Part shown: positions 1-6,158 of the stretch, piece by piece
How positions within the stretch are numbered: position 1 is the stretch's first letter
Layout of the letters: every line of letters begins with the position of its first letter
Origin: Bacteroidales bacterium
GTDB lineage: Bacteria > Bacteroidota > Bacteroidia > Bacteroidales > NBLH01
Assembly: GCA_027083715.1 (NCBI GenBank)
Contig: JALWNR010000068.1
Location: 1-7,840 of the forward strand
Direction: 5' to 3'
DNA: 7,840 nt
The notes under the pieces: model-generated
The model's input: only the letters and a program-made list of their open reading frames with translations
Told to the model about the DNA's origin: nothing
Databases searched by the model: none
Program-made: the position numbers and the translations under genes

Positions 1-561
1 CACCGAATTTTTTAATCCTGTAGAGATATTAGGAGCCACTCCATGCCCAATAAAATAATTATCGGAAGTAACATTTAAGAAATTATCAAAGCCAAGCTCT
101 CCTATTTTTCCAACGGAAAAACCGGTGGTACTGTTTGCATCCACATTCACATGTGTTTTATCTGGTGTTACTTCAAGGAAGTTTACCGTATCGCCAACTG
201 CTTTACCGGTGCTTAGCCTACCAACAGTAAAACCACCGCCTGCCGCTTTTAAGGTCGGGTCTAAATAAACATTTACATTTCCCGGGCTCACTGAAAGAAT
301 ATCTCCTCCTGCTGCTTTACCCGTACTCAAACGCCCCACAGTAAAACCACCGCCAGCTGCTTTTAGTTGATCATCTATGAAAATTTTAACCCCTCCCGGA
401 TAAACTGCAAAAACGGTTTCCCCCGCATCATTTTTTATCTCAAAAATAGGGATAGTCGGATCGGATTTCATCCTTTTTTCATCACTCTTAACCTGCGAAA
501 AAACTGAGAGTGAACTGCTCAATAAGAACAGCACAAAAACTAAGCTTAGTGTTGTTTTCAT
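1..561 (-). CDS. Partial secreted fibre protein (tail-fibre/S74-type paralogue), N-terminal part
   Basis: This is an open reading frame of 187 codons that starts at an ATG at 561 and runs off the left edge without a stop. Residues 1-23 form a Sec signal peptide (MKTTLSLVFVLFLLSSSLSVFSQ). A block reading SDPTIPIFEIKND then YPGGVKIFIDDQ (about 43-66) is shared with the two complete fibre genes in this window. Two tandem copies of a repeat with the core KAAGGGFTVGRLSTGK follow (residues 67-82 and 105-120), then a diverged third unit (TTGFSVGKIG) and NYFIG, which in the paralogues precedes the beta-roll head. By homology, the missing part should hold the head repeats and an S74 intramolecular chaperone; this is inferred, not seen. 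The start is only 4 bases after the stop of the T9SS gene, so translational coupling is likely. It differs from its paralogues by AGET in place of LGQT. Confidence 0.9.
   Translation of the reverse strand, partial: MKTTLSLVFVLFLLSSSLSVFSQVKSDEKRMKSDPTIPIFEIKNDAGETVFAVYPGGVKIFIDDQLKAAGGGFTVGRLSTGKAAGGDILSVSPGNVNVYLDPTLKAAGGGFTVGRLSTGKAVGDTVNFLEVTPDKTHVNVDANSTTGFSVGKIGELGFDNFLNVTSDNYFIGHGVAPNISTGLKNSV
61..363 (-). repeat. Tandem GGGFTVGR repeats of the partial fibre gene
   Basis: Residues 67-167 hold two units of about 38-40 residues that each begin with KAAGGGFTVGRLSTGK, plus a third, diverged unit beginning TTGFSVGKIG. Each unit continues into a strand-like segment (SVSPGNVNVYLD, then EVTPDKTHVNVD). 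The two cores are identical as protein but use different codons for Leu, Ser, Gly and Arg, so they are old repeats kept by selection rather than a fresh duplication. Confidence 0.8.
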
Positions 562-565
562 GATA

Positions 566-1645
566 TTAGTTTTTAAAGATTTTTTTGCTGATAAATTGTT
601 TGCCGGAATATACTTTAACAATGTAATAGTTTGATTGCGCATTAAAATCCACTTCATTATAAGTTTTATTATTTAAATCCTTTTCATATACCAACTGTCC
701 GGATAGATTATAAATTTGTACTCTATCAAGTTTTATATTGTTATCAGAACTAATAATAATATTATTATTATTGACCGTAATATTAATTTCATTGTCTAAA
801 TTAATTTCATCATCTATTGCCAAAACAGTTTTTTCACCTGCTGTAAATTCAGAAAATGAATCAACTGTACCACTAAATTGATTTAAAGAAGCCTGATTTA
901 AAACAGTCCACTGATTACCGTCCCATTTAGCTCCCCAAAGATTTGCTTCACTACCTACAATATCTTCATTGCTATAAGTAAAAACTGCAGTGCACAAAAA
1001 ATCAGAAATTCCGGTTTGAGATACTACCCAATATTTATTAAGGTAATCATTAAGGCTTGTATTTTCCGGATGCTTTTCGTTTTTTAAATTAATTGATACA
1101 ATTGCATTTGTAAAAGTACCGTCATTGAATGTCAGGCTAACCGGAGAAAAATCGACCAATCCGGTGGTATCACCAATAGGAAACAGGTAGGTACCTGTCT
1201 GTGTTATTTCTCTTTTTAACTGTCCTGTCCCATCGGCTATTACCATTATATCCGGTGAAAAACTACCGGATACAGTAGCACTGCTTTTAATCGTTAAGTT
1301 ATTACTCAATAAATTAAGGGTTCCGGCAATAAGATTTATATCTCCTGATACGGAAATATCAGTTGCTAAGTGGATACCTTCGGTATTGTTTAAAGAAAAG
1401 TTTGTAAACTCAACAGGAGCTGTGCCGCCAATTTCATGTTCCACTGTTCCTGAAAAAACAAATGTTCCCAGAAACAGAGCATTAGGTGAATTATTAATTA
1501 AATCAGCATTAATATCCACCGTTCCGGCTACAGCCAGATTAAATTCTGCAACATCGGAAATAATCACTTGCTGAGCTTTTGCTGCCGGAGCAAATAAGAT
1601 GAATCCCCAAAGCAGCAAACTGTATCTAAATATTAATTTCTTCAT
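566..1645 (-). CDS. Secreted protein with T9SS type A C-terminal sorting domain
   Basis: The 359-residue product begins with a Sec signal peptide (residues 1-24, cleavage after AKA before QQ). Residues 25 to about 285 are rich in beta strands; the stretch DINADLINN... SGDINLIAGTLNLL has the look of a stacked beta fold, and TGTYLFPIGD, YWVVSQTGI and WDGNQWTVL are of a kind common in Bacteroidota surface proteins. Residues 287-359 are a classic type A sorting domain (Por secretion tail): strands with VQIYNLSGQLVYEKDL, then YYIVKVYSGKQFISKKIF and a short end. This domain directs export through the type IX system and is normally cleaved at the surface. The only plausible start is the ATG at 1645, with an A-rich leader. 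The gene sits 40 bases after one fibre gene and 4 bases before another, so it is probably co-expressed with them. Its ligand or partner cannot be read from the sequence; a role with the fibres is inferred from position. Confidence 0.88.
   Translation of the reverse strand: MKKLIFRYSLLLWGFILFAPAAKAQQVIISDVAEFNLAVAGTVDINADLINNSPNALFLGTFVFSGTVEHEIGGTAPVEFTNFSLNNTEGIHLATDISVSGDINLIAGTLNLLSNNLTIKSSATVSGSFSPDIMVIADGTGQLKREITQTGTYLFPIGDTTGLVDFSPVSLTFNDGTFTNAIVSINLKNEKHPENTSLNDYLNKYWVVSQTGISDFLCTAVFTYSNEDIVGSEANLWGAKWDGNQWTVLNQASLNQFSGTVDSFSEFTAGEKTVLAIDDEINLDNEINITVNNNNIIISSDNNIKLDRVQIYNLSGQLVYEKDLNNKTYNEVDFNAQSNYYIVKVYSGKQFISKKIFKN
751..770. repeat. Perfect 20-base AT-only palindrome of triplet repeats
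   Basis: The stretch is (TAA/AAT)n running into (ATT)n and is its own exact reverse complement. Read on the minus strand it encodes an Asn run followed by Ile residues (NNNNIII) at the start of the sorting domain of the T9SS gene. Triplet slippage here would add or remove residues without a frameshift. Confidence 0.75.
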
Positions 1646-1685
1646 CTGTTTATTTTTTAAATTTGTTATATGCTATTTTTAGAAG

Positions 1686-3473
1686 TTATTCAGCCGATTC
1701 GGTTTCTTCCTTTTCCACCGTCCCTGCTATTTTTTTAACAAGTGTTTTTAAGTCATCAATCTCAGCCCTTAATTCGTCTAATTCCGTTACTTTTTGAACA
1801 AGCTCTTTATTTTCAGTCTTTAATAACTCAATCTGCTTTTGTTGTTCTTTAACGGCTTCAATAAGCAGAGCTGTTATCGGAGCATATTGCATACTGTAAT
1901 GATCATTTGAGTTTTCCACCACTTCGGGAACTACATTAATAGCCTCTTGTGCAATAAATCCCATCTGCAAACCACTTCCTCTTTCCTCTTTATCTTTCCA
2001 GTAAAAATTAACGCCTCGCATTGTCAATACTTTATTCAAGGCATTATTTATGGTTTGGATATTTGTTTTTAGGCGTTTATCGCTATCGCTGTACCATGCA
2101 AAATCGCCACCGGCTTCTCCGTTAACATAAAATGTCCTGTTGTTTGGATTATTAGCTGCTCTTCCTTTAATTACAACTCTTTGATTATCAAATTCGCCAT
2201 AAATAAGAGGCAAAGTATTCAGTTCGGTTTCCACTATTAGCCTGTTTGTTCCGGTTTCATACTCACCGGCTCTGTGACCAATATATACATTTCCATCACC
2301 GGAAGAGTTTACACCGGCTCTGTATCCTAAAAACACATTATTATCACCAATAATTTGTCCTCCACCAGCCCAATATCCTACAAAAGTATTTTGAGCGCCT
2401 GTATTTTCATCGGCAGCAAAAGTTCCAAGGTAAGTATTATAACCTCCTGAAACATTATCTCTGCCTGCCATATAACCAATGAACAGATTTCTTCTTCCAT
2501 CCACGCTATTAATACCTGATTTGTTTCCAATATATATATTGTAAGAAAAAATATTCTTAGCTCCGGCACTATCTCCAATCATAACATTATAATTTCCTCC
2601 TGTATTTTCGAGTCCTGCAGCATTTCCGATATTAATATTGCTGGTACCCCACTTGTTATTAGCACCCGCATCAGTACCTATAAATGTATTAAATGAACCT
2701 GATGTATTATTCATTCCTGATTGGTATCCGAAAAATACATTTTGATTTCCGTCTGTGTTTTCGGCACCAGCTTTATATCCTAAAAAAGAATTATACAATC
2801 CATTTTTATTAAACCTCCCTGACCAATGTCCGATAAAGTAATTTTCTTTTTTTAGGTACATAAAGTTTTGCGCACCTGATAAATAACCAATTTTACCTAC
2901 GGCAAAACCTGATGTGCTACTCGAATCAATATAAACTCTAGTACTATCAGGCGTAACCGTTAGGAAGTTTTCGGTTGCACCAAATGCTTTTTTTCCAGTG
3001 CTTAATCTTCCAACTGTAAAACCTCCGCCGGCAGCCTTAAACTTTGAAGATGTATCTAAATAAATATTGACATTATTAGGACGGACAGCAAAAATATCTC
3101 CCCCCGTTGCTTTTCCCGTACTAAGTCGCCCTACGGTAAAACCACCACCAGCAGCTTTATTTGCGGAAGTATCCAAATATATATTTACATTTCCAGGAGA
3201 AACTGAAAGTATATCTCCGCCAACAGCTTTTCCTGTACTTAAACGCCCTACGGTAAACCCGCCACCGGCCGCTTTTAACTGATCATCAACAAATATTTTA
3301 ACTCCACCGGGATAAACCGCAAACACAGTCTGTCCCAAATCATTTTTTATTTCAAATATGGGAGTATTCGGATCTGATTTTGAATTAACAACTTCATTCT
3401 TCTTCTGTGCAAAGACAAAAAATGATGTATTCATAAAAAACAAAACCATTAAAATTAATTTCAACTTATTCAT
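1686..3473 (-). CDS. Secreted tail-fibre-like protein B with 17-residue head repeats and S74 intramolecular chaperone
   Basis: The 595-residue product is most likely a trimeric, self-processing fibre. I chose the ATG at 3473 because a clean signal peptide starts there (MNKLKLILMVLFFMNTSFFVFAQ, 1-23); an in-frame ATG at 3536 would add 21 charged residues in front of it. Next come the shared PIFEIKND block, three KAAGGGFTVGRLSTGK repeats (from residues 67, 106 and 146), a diverged fourth unit, and NYFIG. About 11 head units with a 16-17 residue period follow (about 225-407, consensus NxFIGYxAGxxNTxG). The C-terminal domain begins near 462 with SDKRLKTNI: Ser464 and Lys469 match the Ser-Lys pair of S74 chaperones, where the chain is cut before the Ser. 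MGFIAQE then leads to a coiled coil (about 538-582, KEQQKQIELLKTENKEL). There is no T9SS tail or lipobox. It lies 70 bases after fibre A and 40 bases before the T9SS gene. Self-cleavage and trimer formation are inferred from phage relatives. Confidence 0.9.
   Translation of the reverse strand: MNKLKLILMVLFFMNTSFFVFAQKKNEVVNSKSDPNTPIFEIKNDLGQTVFAVYPGGVKIFVDDQLKAAGGGFTVGRLSTGKAVGGDILSVSPGNVNIYLDTSANKAAGGGFTVGRLSTGKATGGDIFAVRPNNVNIYLDTSSKFKAAGGGFTVGRLSTGKKAFGATENFLTVTPDSTRVYIDSSSTSGFAVGKIGYLSGAQNFMYLKKENYFIGHWSGRFNKNGLYNSFLGYKAGAENTDGNQNVFFGYQSGMNNTSGSFNTFIGTDAGANNKWGTSNINIGNAAGLENTGGNYNVMIGDSAGAKNIFSYNIYIGNKSGINSVDGRRNLFIGYMAGRDNVSGGYNTYLGTFAADENTGAQNTFVGYWAGGGQIIGDNNVFLGYRAGVNSSGDGNVYIGHRAGEYETGTNRLIVETELNTLPLIYGEFDNQRVVIKGRAANNPNNRTFYVNGEAGGDFAWYSDSDKRLKTNIQTINNALNKVLTMRGVNFYWKDKEERGSGLQMGFIAQEAINVVPEVVENSNDHYSMQYAPITALLIEAVKEQQKQIELLKTENKELVQKVTELDELRAEIDDLKTLVKKIAGTVEKEETESAE
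2253..2801 (-). repeat. Array of about 11 head units, 17-residue (51-base) period, fibre B
   Basis: Within fibre B, segments NSFLGY, NVFFGY, NTFIGT, NINIGN, NVMIGD, NIYIGN, NLFIGY, NTYLGT, NTFVGY, NVFLGY and NVYIGH follow each other at steps of 16 or 17 residues, each followed by an AG or SG turn and an Asn/Thr/Gly-rich loop. This regular spacing fits one turn of a beta-roll per unit, resembling YadA-type heads but with a longer period than their usual 14. Confidence 0.85.
2916..3275 (-). repeat. Three tandem GGGFTVGR repeats, fibre B
   Basis: Three units of 39-41 residues each start with the identical 16-residue core KAAGGGFTVGRLSTGK and continue with a strand (SVSPGNVNIYLD, AVRPNNVNIYLD, TVTPDSTRVYID). 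Fibre A and the partial fibre have two each, so the copy number varies between paralogues. Confidence 0.85.
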
Positions 3474-3543
3474 AAAGTATTTTTTATATTTTGTGATAAA
3501 ATTATCAATTCTATTCATTAAAAATAGATATTTCAACTAAGCC

Positions 3544-5328
3544 TTATTTTGCAGATTCAGTTGATTTATTATTTTTCACCTCATCTGCAACGATCTCTTT
3601 AACAAGTGATTTTAGCTGTTCTACCTCAGCTCTTAACTCGTCCAACTCCTTTGTTTGCAAGGATAACTTTGTGTTCACTTCACTTAAATCAGCAACTTGT
3701 GAGCTAAGCTCTTTATTTTCATTCTTTAATAGCTCAATCTGCTTTTGTTGTTCTTTAACGGCTTCAATTAAAACAGCAGTTAATTTATCGTAAGCAACAG
3801 CTTTGTATCCATCGTTATCGGTATTTACCAGTTCAGGCAATACTTTTTCAACTTCTTGAGCGATAACACCTATTTGTTTTTCTTTTGAAAAACCTTTATC
3901 AGGAAATTCATCTACTCTCCAGTCATAATATACACCTCTTAGATTTAAAATTCTATTTAATGAATTGTCGATGGTTCGGATATTCTTTTTCCAACGAATA
4001 TCAGAACTTGTATAATTTCCTGTTGTATGAACGTTTCCGTTAAAATATCCTGCGTAAGTATTACTTCCTGCATCAACATATAACGAAACAGCATTAGCCG
4101 GATCTGCATTTATACCCACATTAGCTTCAAACCTTAATTTTTTATTATTAAACTCACCATAGATTAAAGGAGTTAATGTATCCGAAGAGTTATCAATAAT
4201 CAAAATATTTGACCTTTGTAGATTCCATCCGGCTCCGGGACCAATTAACACATTGGAAGAGCCTTTTGCACTATATCCGGTAAATTTACCAATTAAAATA
4301 TTATTACTTCCTGTCGCAACACGCCCTGCTCCGGTACCTATATAAACATTTCCTGCTCCAGCATCACTGTAATAACCGGCTTCTGCACCAAGATAGGTAT
4401 TATCATCACCGGTACTTGTTGCTCCGGAACTATAACCCAAAAATGCACGGTTATTACCTGTTGCTCCACCTGCACCACTGTTATAGCCAATACAAGTATT
4501 AAACCCTATTGTTTGAACTTCTCTACCGGCTTGGTAACCTAAAAATGTACTGTAATTTCCTACAGTATTTTTAACTCCGGAGTTTGTTCCTATAAAAGTA
4601 TTAAAATTACCTGTGGTATTAGAATAACCCGAATTGTCACCAATAAAAACATTCCTGTTTCCGGAAGTATTCAAGTAGCCTGTCTGAAAACCTAAAAATG
4701 TATTACTTGTCCCTCCTATGTTAGAAAATCCACTTTCGTAACCTAAAAATAAATTATATAAACCTGTAGTTCTCTCACCACTTTTTTGTCCTATAAAATA
4801 ATTATCTTTTTTAAGATACAAGAAATTTTGCTTTCCAACTGTATTTCCTACTCTACCAACGGCAAAACCTGCCGTACTTTTTTCATCAATATAAACACGT
4901 GTGCTGTCAGGGGTAACTGTAAGGAAATTTTCAACAGTTCCCAGTGCTTTTTTACCGGTACTTAATCTCCCAACGGTAAAACCTCCACCGGCTGCTTTAA
5001 TTGTCGAAGCAGTATCTAAATATATATTAACATTTCCCGGGCTAACCGAAAGAATATCTCCACCAACAGCTTTTCCTGTACTTAGCCTTCCAACGGTAAA
5101 TCCACCTCCTGCTGCTTTTAACTGATCATCCACAAAGATTTTTACACCTCCCGGATAAACAGCAAAAACAGTTTGCCCCAAATCATTTTTTATTTCAAAA
5201 ATAGGTGTATTAGGGTCTGATTTTGTAGATTTTTCTTTCTGTGCATAAATGTTTAAACTGTTTGTAGTAACAAAAAACAATACGAGTATAAACATAAAAA
5301 AAGTGTTCTTCATTTTCATAGCTTTCAT
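3544..5328 (-). CDS. Secreted tail-fibre-like protein A with 17-residue head repeats and S74 intramolecular chaperone
   Basis: This is the first gene of the fibre cluster, 594 residues from the ATG at 5328. In-frame ATGs at 5319 and 5313 are also possible; the last would start directly at the signal peptide MKNTFFMFILVLFFVTTNS...YAQ and align with the partial paralogue. I kept 5328 because an A-rich leader (TAATTAAAA) precedes it. Numbering from 5328: signal peptide to about 30, the PIFEIKND block (43-50), two KAAGGGFTVGRLSTGK repeats (71 and 111), a diverged unit (STAGFAVGRVG), NYFIG (176-180), then about 12 head units (188-372). After a linker (LIYGEFNNKKL) comes the chaperone domain with SDIRWKKNI: Ser442 and Lys447 form the expected S74 pair. 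GVIAQEVEKVLPELV and a long coiled coil (about 520-580) end the protein. There is no T9SS tail or lipobox. A secreted homotrimer that clips off its C-terminal domain is the likely state, inferred from phage fibres. Confidence 0.9.
   Translation of the reverse strand: MKAMKMKNTFFMFILVLFFVTTNSLNIYAQKEKSTKSDPNTPIFEIKNDLGQTVFAVYPGGVKIFVDDQLKAAGGGFTVGRLSTGKAVGGDILSVSPGNVNIYLDTASTIKAAGGGFTVGRLSTGKKALGTVENFLTVTPDSTRVYIDEKSTAGFAVGRVGNTVGKQNFLYLKKDNYFIGQKSGERTTGLYNLFLGYESGFSNIGGTSNTFLGFQTGYLNTSGNRNVFIGDNSGYSNTTGNFNTFIGTNSGVKNTVGNYSTFLGYQAGREVQTIGFNTCIGYNSGAGGATGNNRAFLGYSSGATSTGDDNTYLGAEAGYYSDAGAGNVYIGTGAGRVATGSNNILIGKFTGYSAKGSSNVLIGPGAGWNLQRSNILIIDNSSDTLTPLIYGEFNNKKLRFEANVGINADPANAVSLYVDAGSNTYAGYFNGNVHTTGNYTSSDIRWKKNIRTIDNSLNRILNLRGVYYDWRVDEFPDKGFSKEKQIGVIAQEVEKVLPELVNTDNDGYKAVAYDKLTAVLIEAVKEQQKQIELLKNENKELSSQVADLSEVNTKLSLQTKELDELRAEVEQLKSLVKEIVADEVKNNKSTESAK
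4213..4767 (-). repeat. Array of about 12 head units, 17-residue (51-base) period, fibre A
   Basis: Units NLFLGY, NTFLGF, NVFIGD, NTFIGT, STFLGY, NTCIGY, RAFLGY, NTYLGA, NVYIGT, NILIGK, NVLIGP and NILIID follow at 15-17 residue steps, mostly 17. The last units lose the AG turn and lead into the linker before the chaperone domain, so the array probably ends there. Confidence 0.85.
4879..5118 (-). repeat. Two tandem GGGFTVGR repeats, fibre A
   Basis: Two units of 40 residues carry the same KAAGGGFTVGRLSTGK core as in the neighbouring paralogues. The first continues GGDILSVSPGNVNIYLDT, exactly as in fibre B; the second continues ENFLTVTPDSTRVYID, matching the last full unit of fibre B. First-with-first and last-with-last similarity shows the unit order is conserved between paralogues. 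Confidence 0.85.
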
Positions 5329-5724
5329 TTTTAATTAGTTAGTTAAATAACCTGCCAATTCCTAAATCTTAACAAAAATTTATCGTATATAATTAACAGT
5401 CAGTCTCTTATATAAAACAGGAGGTTTGTATTCTAATATTTTGATACAAATTACAAAATATCTAAATACCGAATGTGCATTTATTGATAAAAGGCATAAT
5501 CTAGTTGATAGAAGCAGGGGATTTACTGGATAAATTAATTGTGTATGAATGGAACAATTTATAGTTCAATAATTTATAATTACGAGCGGCTATGAATCAA
5601 ATTAGAGGATATAAGTAAACAACCGATTTTTAATAATAATATGAAAGGTGGTAAATTTTGTTGTATGCTTGGTTTGTTCTATAAACAACTATTTTCGTGC
5701 AAGGGTTATTTAGGAGAAATAAAG

Positions 5725-5766
5725 TTAACCCGCAAAATTACCTCCGGTGAGGTGCTTCGCAGTTCA
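5725..5766 (+). repeat. Left arm of long inverted repeat (REP/MITE-like or inversion site)
   Basis: This arm is the near-exact reverse complement of the arm at 6117-6158. Positions 5745-5766 match without error over 22 bases; over the full 42 bases 39 positions agree if two single-base gaps are allowed. Inside the arm, ACCTCCGGTGAGGT (5740-5753) can itself form a 5-base-pair hairpin with a 4-base loop. The arm is clearly richer in G and C than the surrounding spacer. Confidence 0.85.
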
Positions 5767-5855
5767 CCACTTTTGTTATAGTTACATTACAATACATTTA
5801 CTATCAATGCATTAAGCTGGTTTTATTACAAAATAAACACACTCAAATTTATTCG

Positions 5856-5878
5856 CCTTTGGCTCATGAGGCTAAAGG
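5856..5878 (+). other. Hairpin between the inverted-repeat arms
   Basis: CCTTTGGCT pairs with GGCTAAAGG around a 5-base loop (CATGA); the stem contains two G-T pairs that would be stable only in plus-strand RNA. No T run follows, so it is not a standard terminator. Its role is unknown. Confidence 0.5.
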
Positions 5879-6013
5879 TTGGGTGTCGCTTGAAATTCTC
5901 TTGCTCCTAATTTGCCCCTATTATTTAATCATCAAAGATAAAACTTTAGCTTAATAAAGATTTTTACAAACATACGAGGTTCTACTTCGTTACGAGTTCC
6001 TTGAACTTTTCTC

Positions 6014-6034
6014 TTTACAAGCTTCGCTTGTAAA
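6014..6034. other. Perfect 9-base-pair hairpin between the inverted-repeat arms
   Basis: TTTACAAGC and GCTTGTAAA are exact complements with a TTC loop on the plus strand. It is followed by A residues on the plus strand and by GAGAAAAG on the minus strand, so it does not have the T tail of an intrinsic terminator in either direction. The GCTTCGC at its tip also occurs in both inverted-repeat arms, which suggests a shared origin. Confidence 0.6.
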
Positions 6035-6116
6035 AAATATAAAGATATATCGGTGGAATTCGGTGCCTCGTATCTGCATTACCTGTTCAGAACTTGTTTC
6101 GGAAAAGAGAATTTCA

Positions 6117-6158
6117 TGAACTGCGAAGCACCTCACCGAAGGTAATTATTGCGGCTAA
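6117..6158 (-). repeat. Right arm of long inverted repeat (REP/MITE-like or inversion site)
   Basis: This is the partner of the arm at 5725-5766, in opposite orientation, with 350 bases between the two. It ends only 2 bases from the stop codon of the YwqK-type gene (TAG, minus strand, 6163-6161). It contains its own small hairpin, ACCTTCGGTGAGGT on the minus strand (6143-6130), where a T-G pair replaces the C-G pair of the left arm. A short AAGT occurs just beside each outer end, but four bases are too few to call a target-site duplication. Confidence 0.85.

Noticed and set aside
3067..3282. Plus-strand frame of 71 codons, Pro-rich, similar to the one at 4901-5125
   Set aside because: Both are antisense to the GGGFTVGR repeats of the fibre genes; their mutual similarity is explained by the repeats on the minus strand.
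1..5328. Prophage or phage tail module, suggested by the S74 tail-fibre domain
   Set aside because: All fibres have Sec signal peptides and lie beside a T9SS protein; no other phage gene is present. S74 chaperones are common in bacterial secreted proteins of this phylum.
5641..5781. Plus-strand frame of 46 codons starting MKGGKFCCMLG
   Set aside because: It is short, has no recognisable motif and ends inside and just past the left inverted-repeat arm. Its coding look in the second half comes from the repeat sequence.
6014..6034. Intrinsic terminator for the YwqK-type gene
   Set aside because: The 9-base-pair stem is perfect, but no T run follows on the minus strand, and it lies over 120 bases after the stop codon.
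5725..6158. Integron attC site or CRISPR array
   Set aside because: The arms are 350 bases apart, far more than an attC hairpin, and there is only one inverted pair rather than regularly spaced direct repeats.
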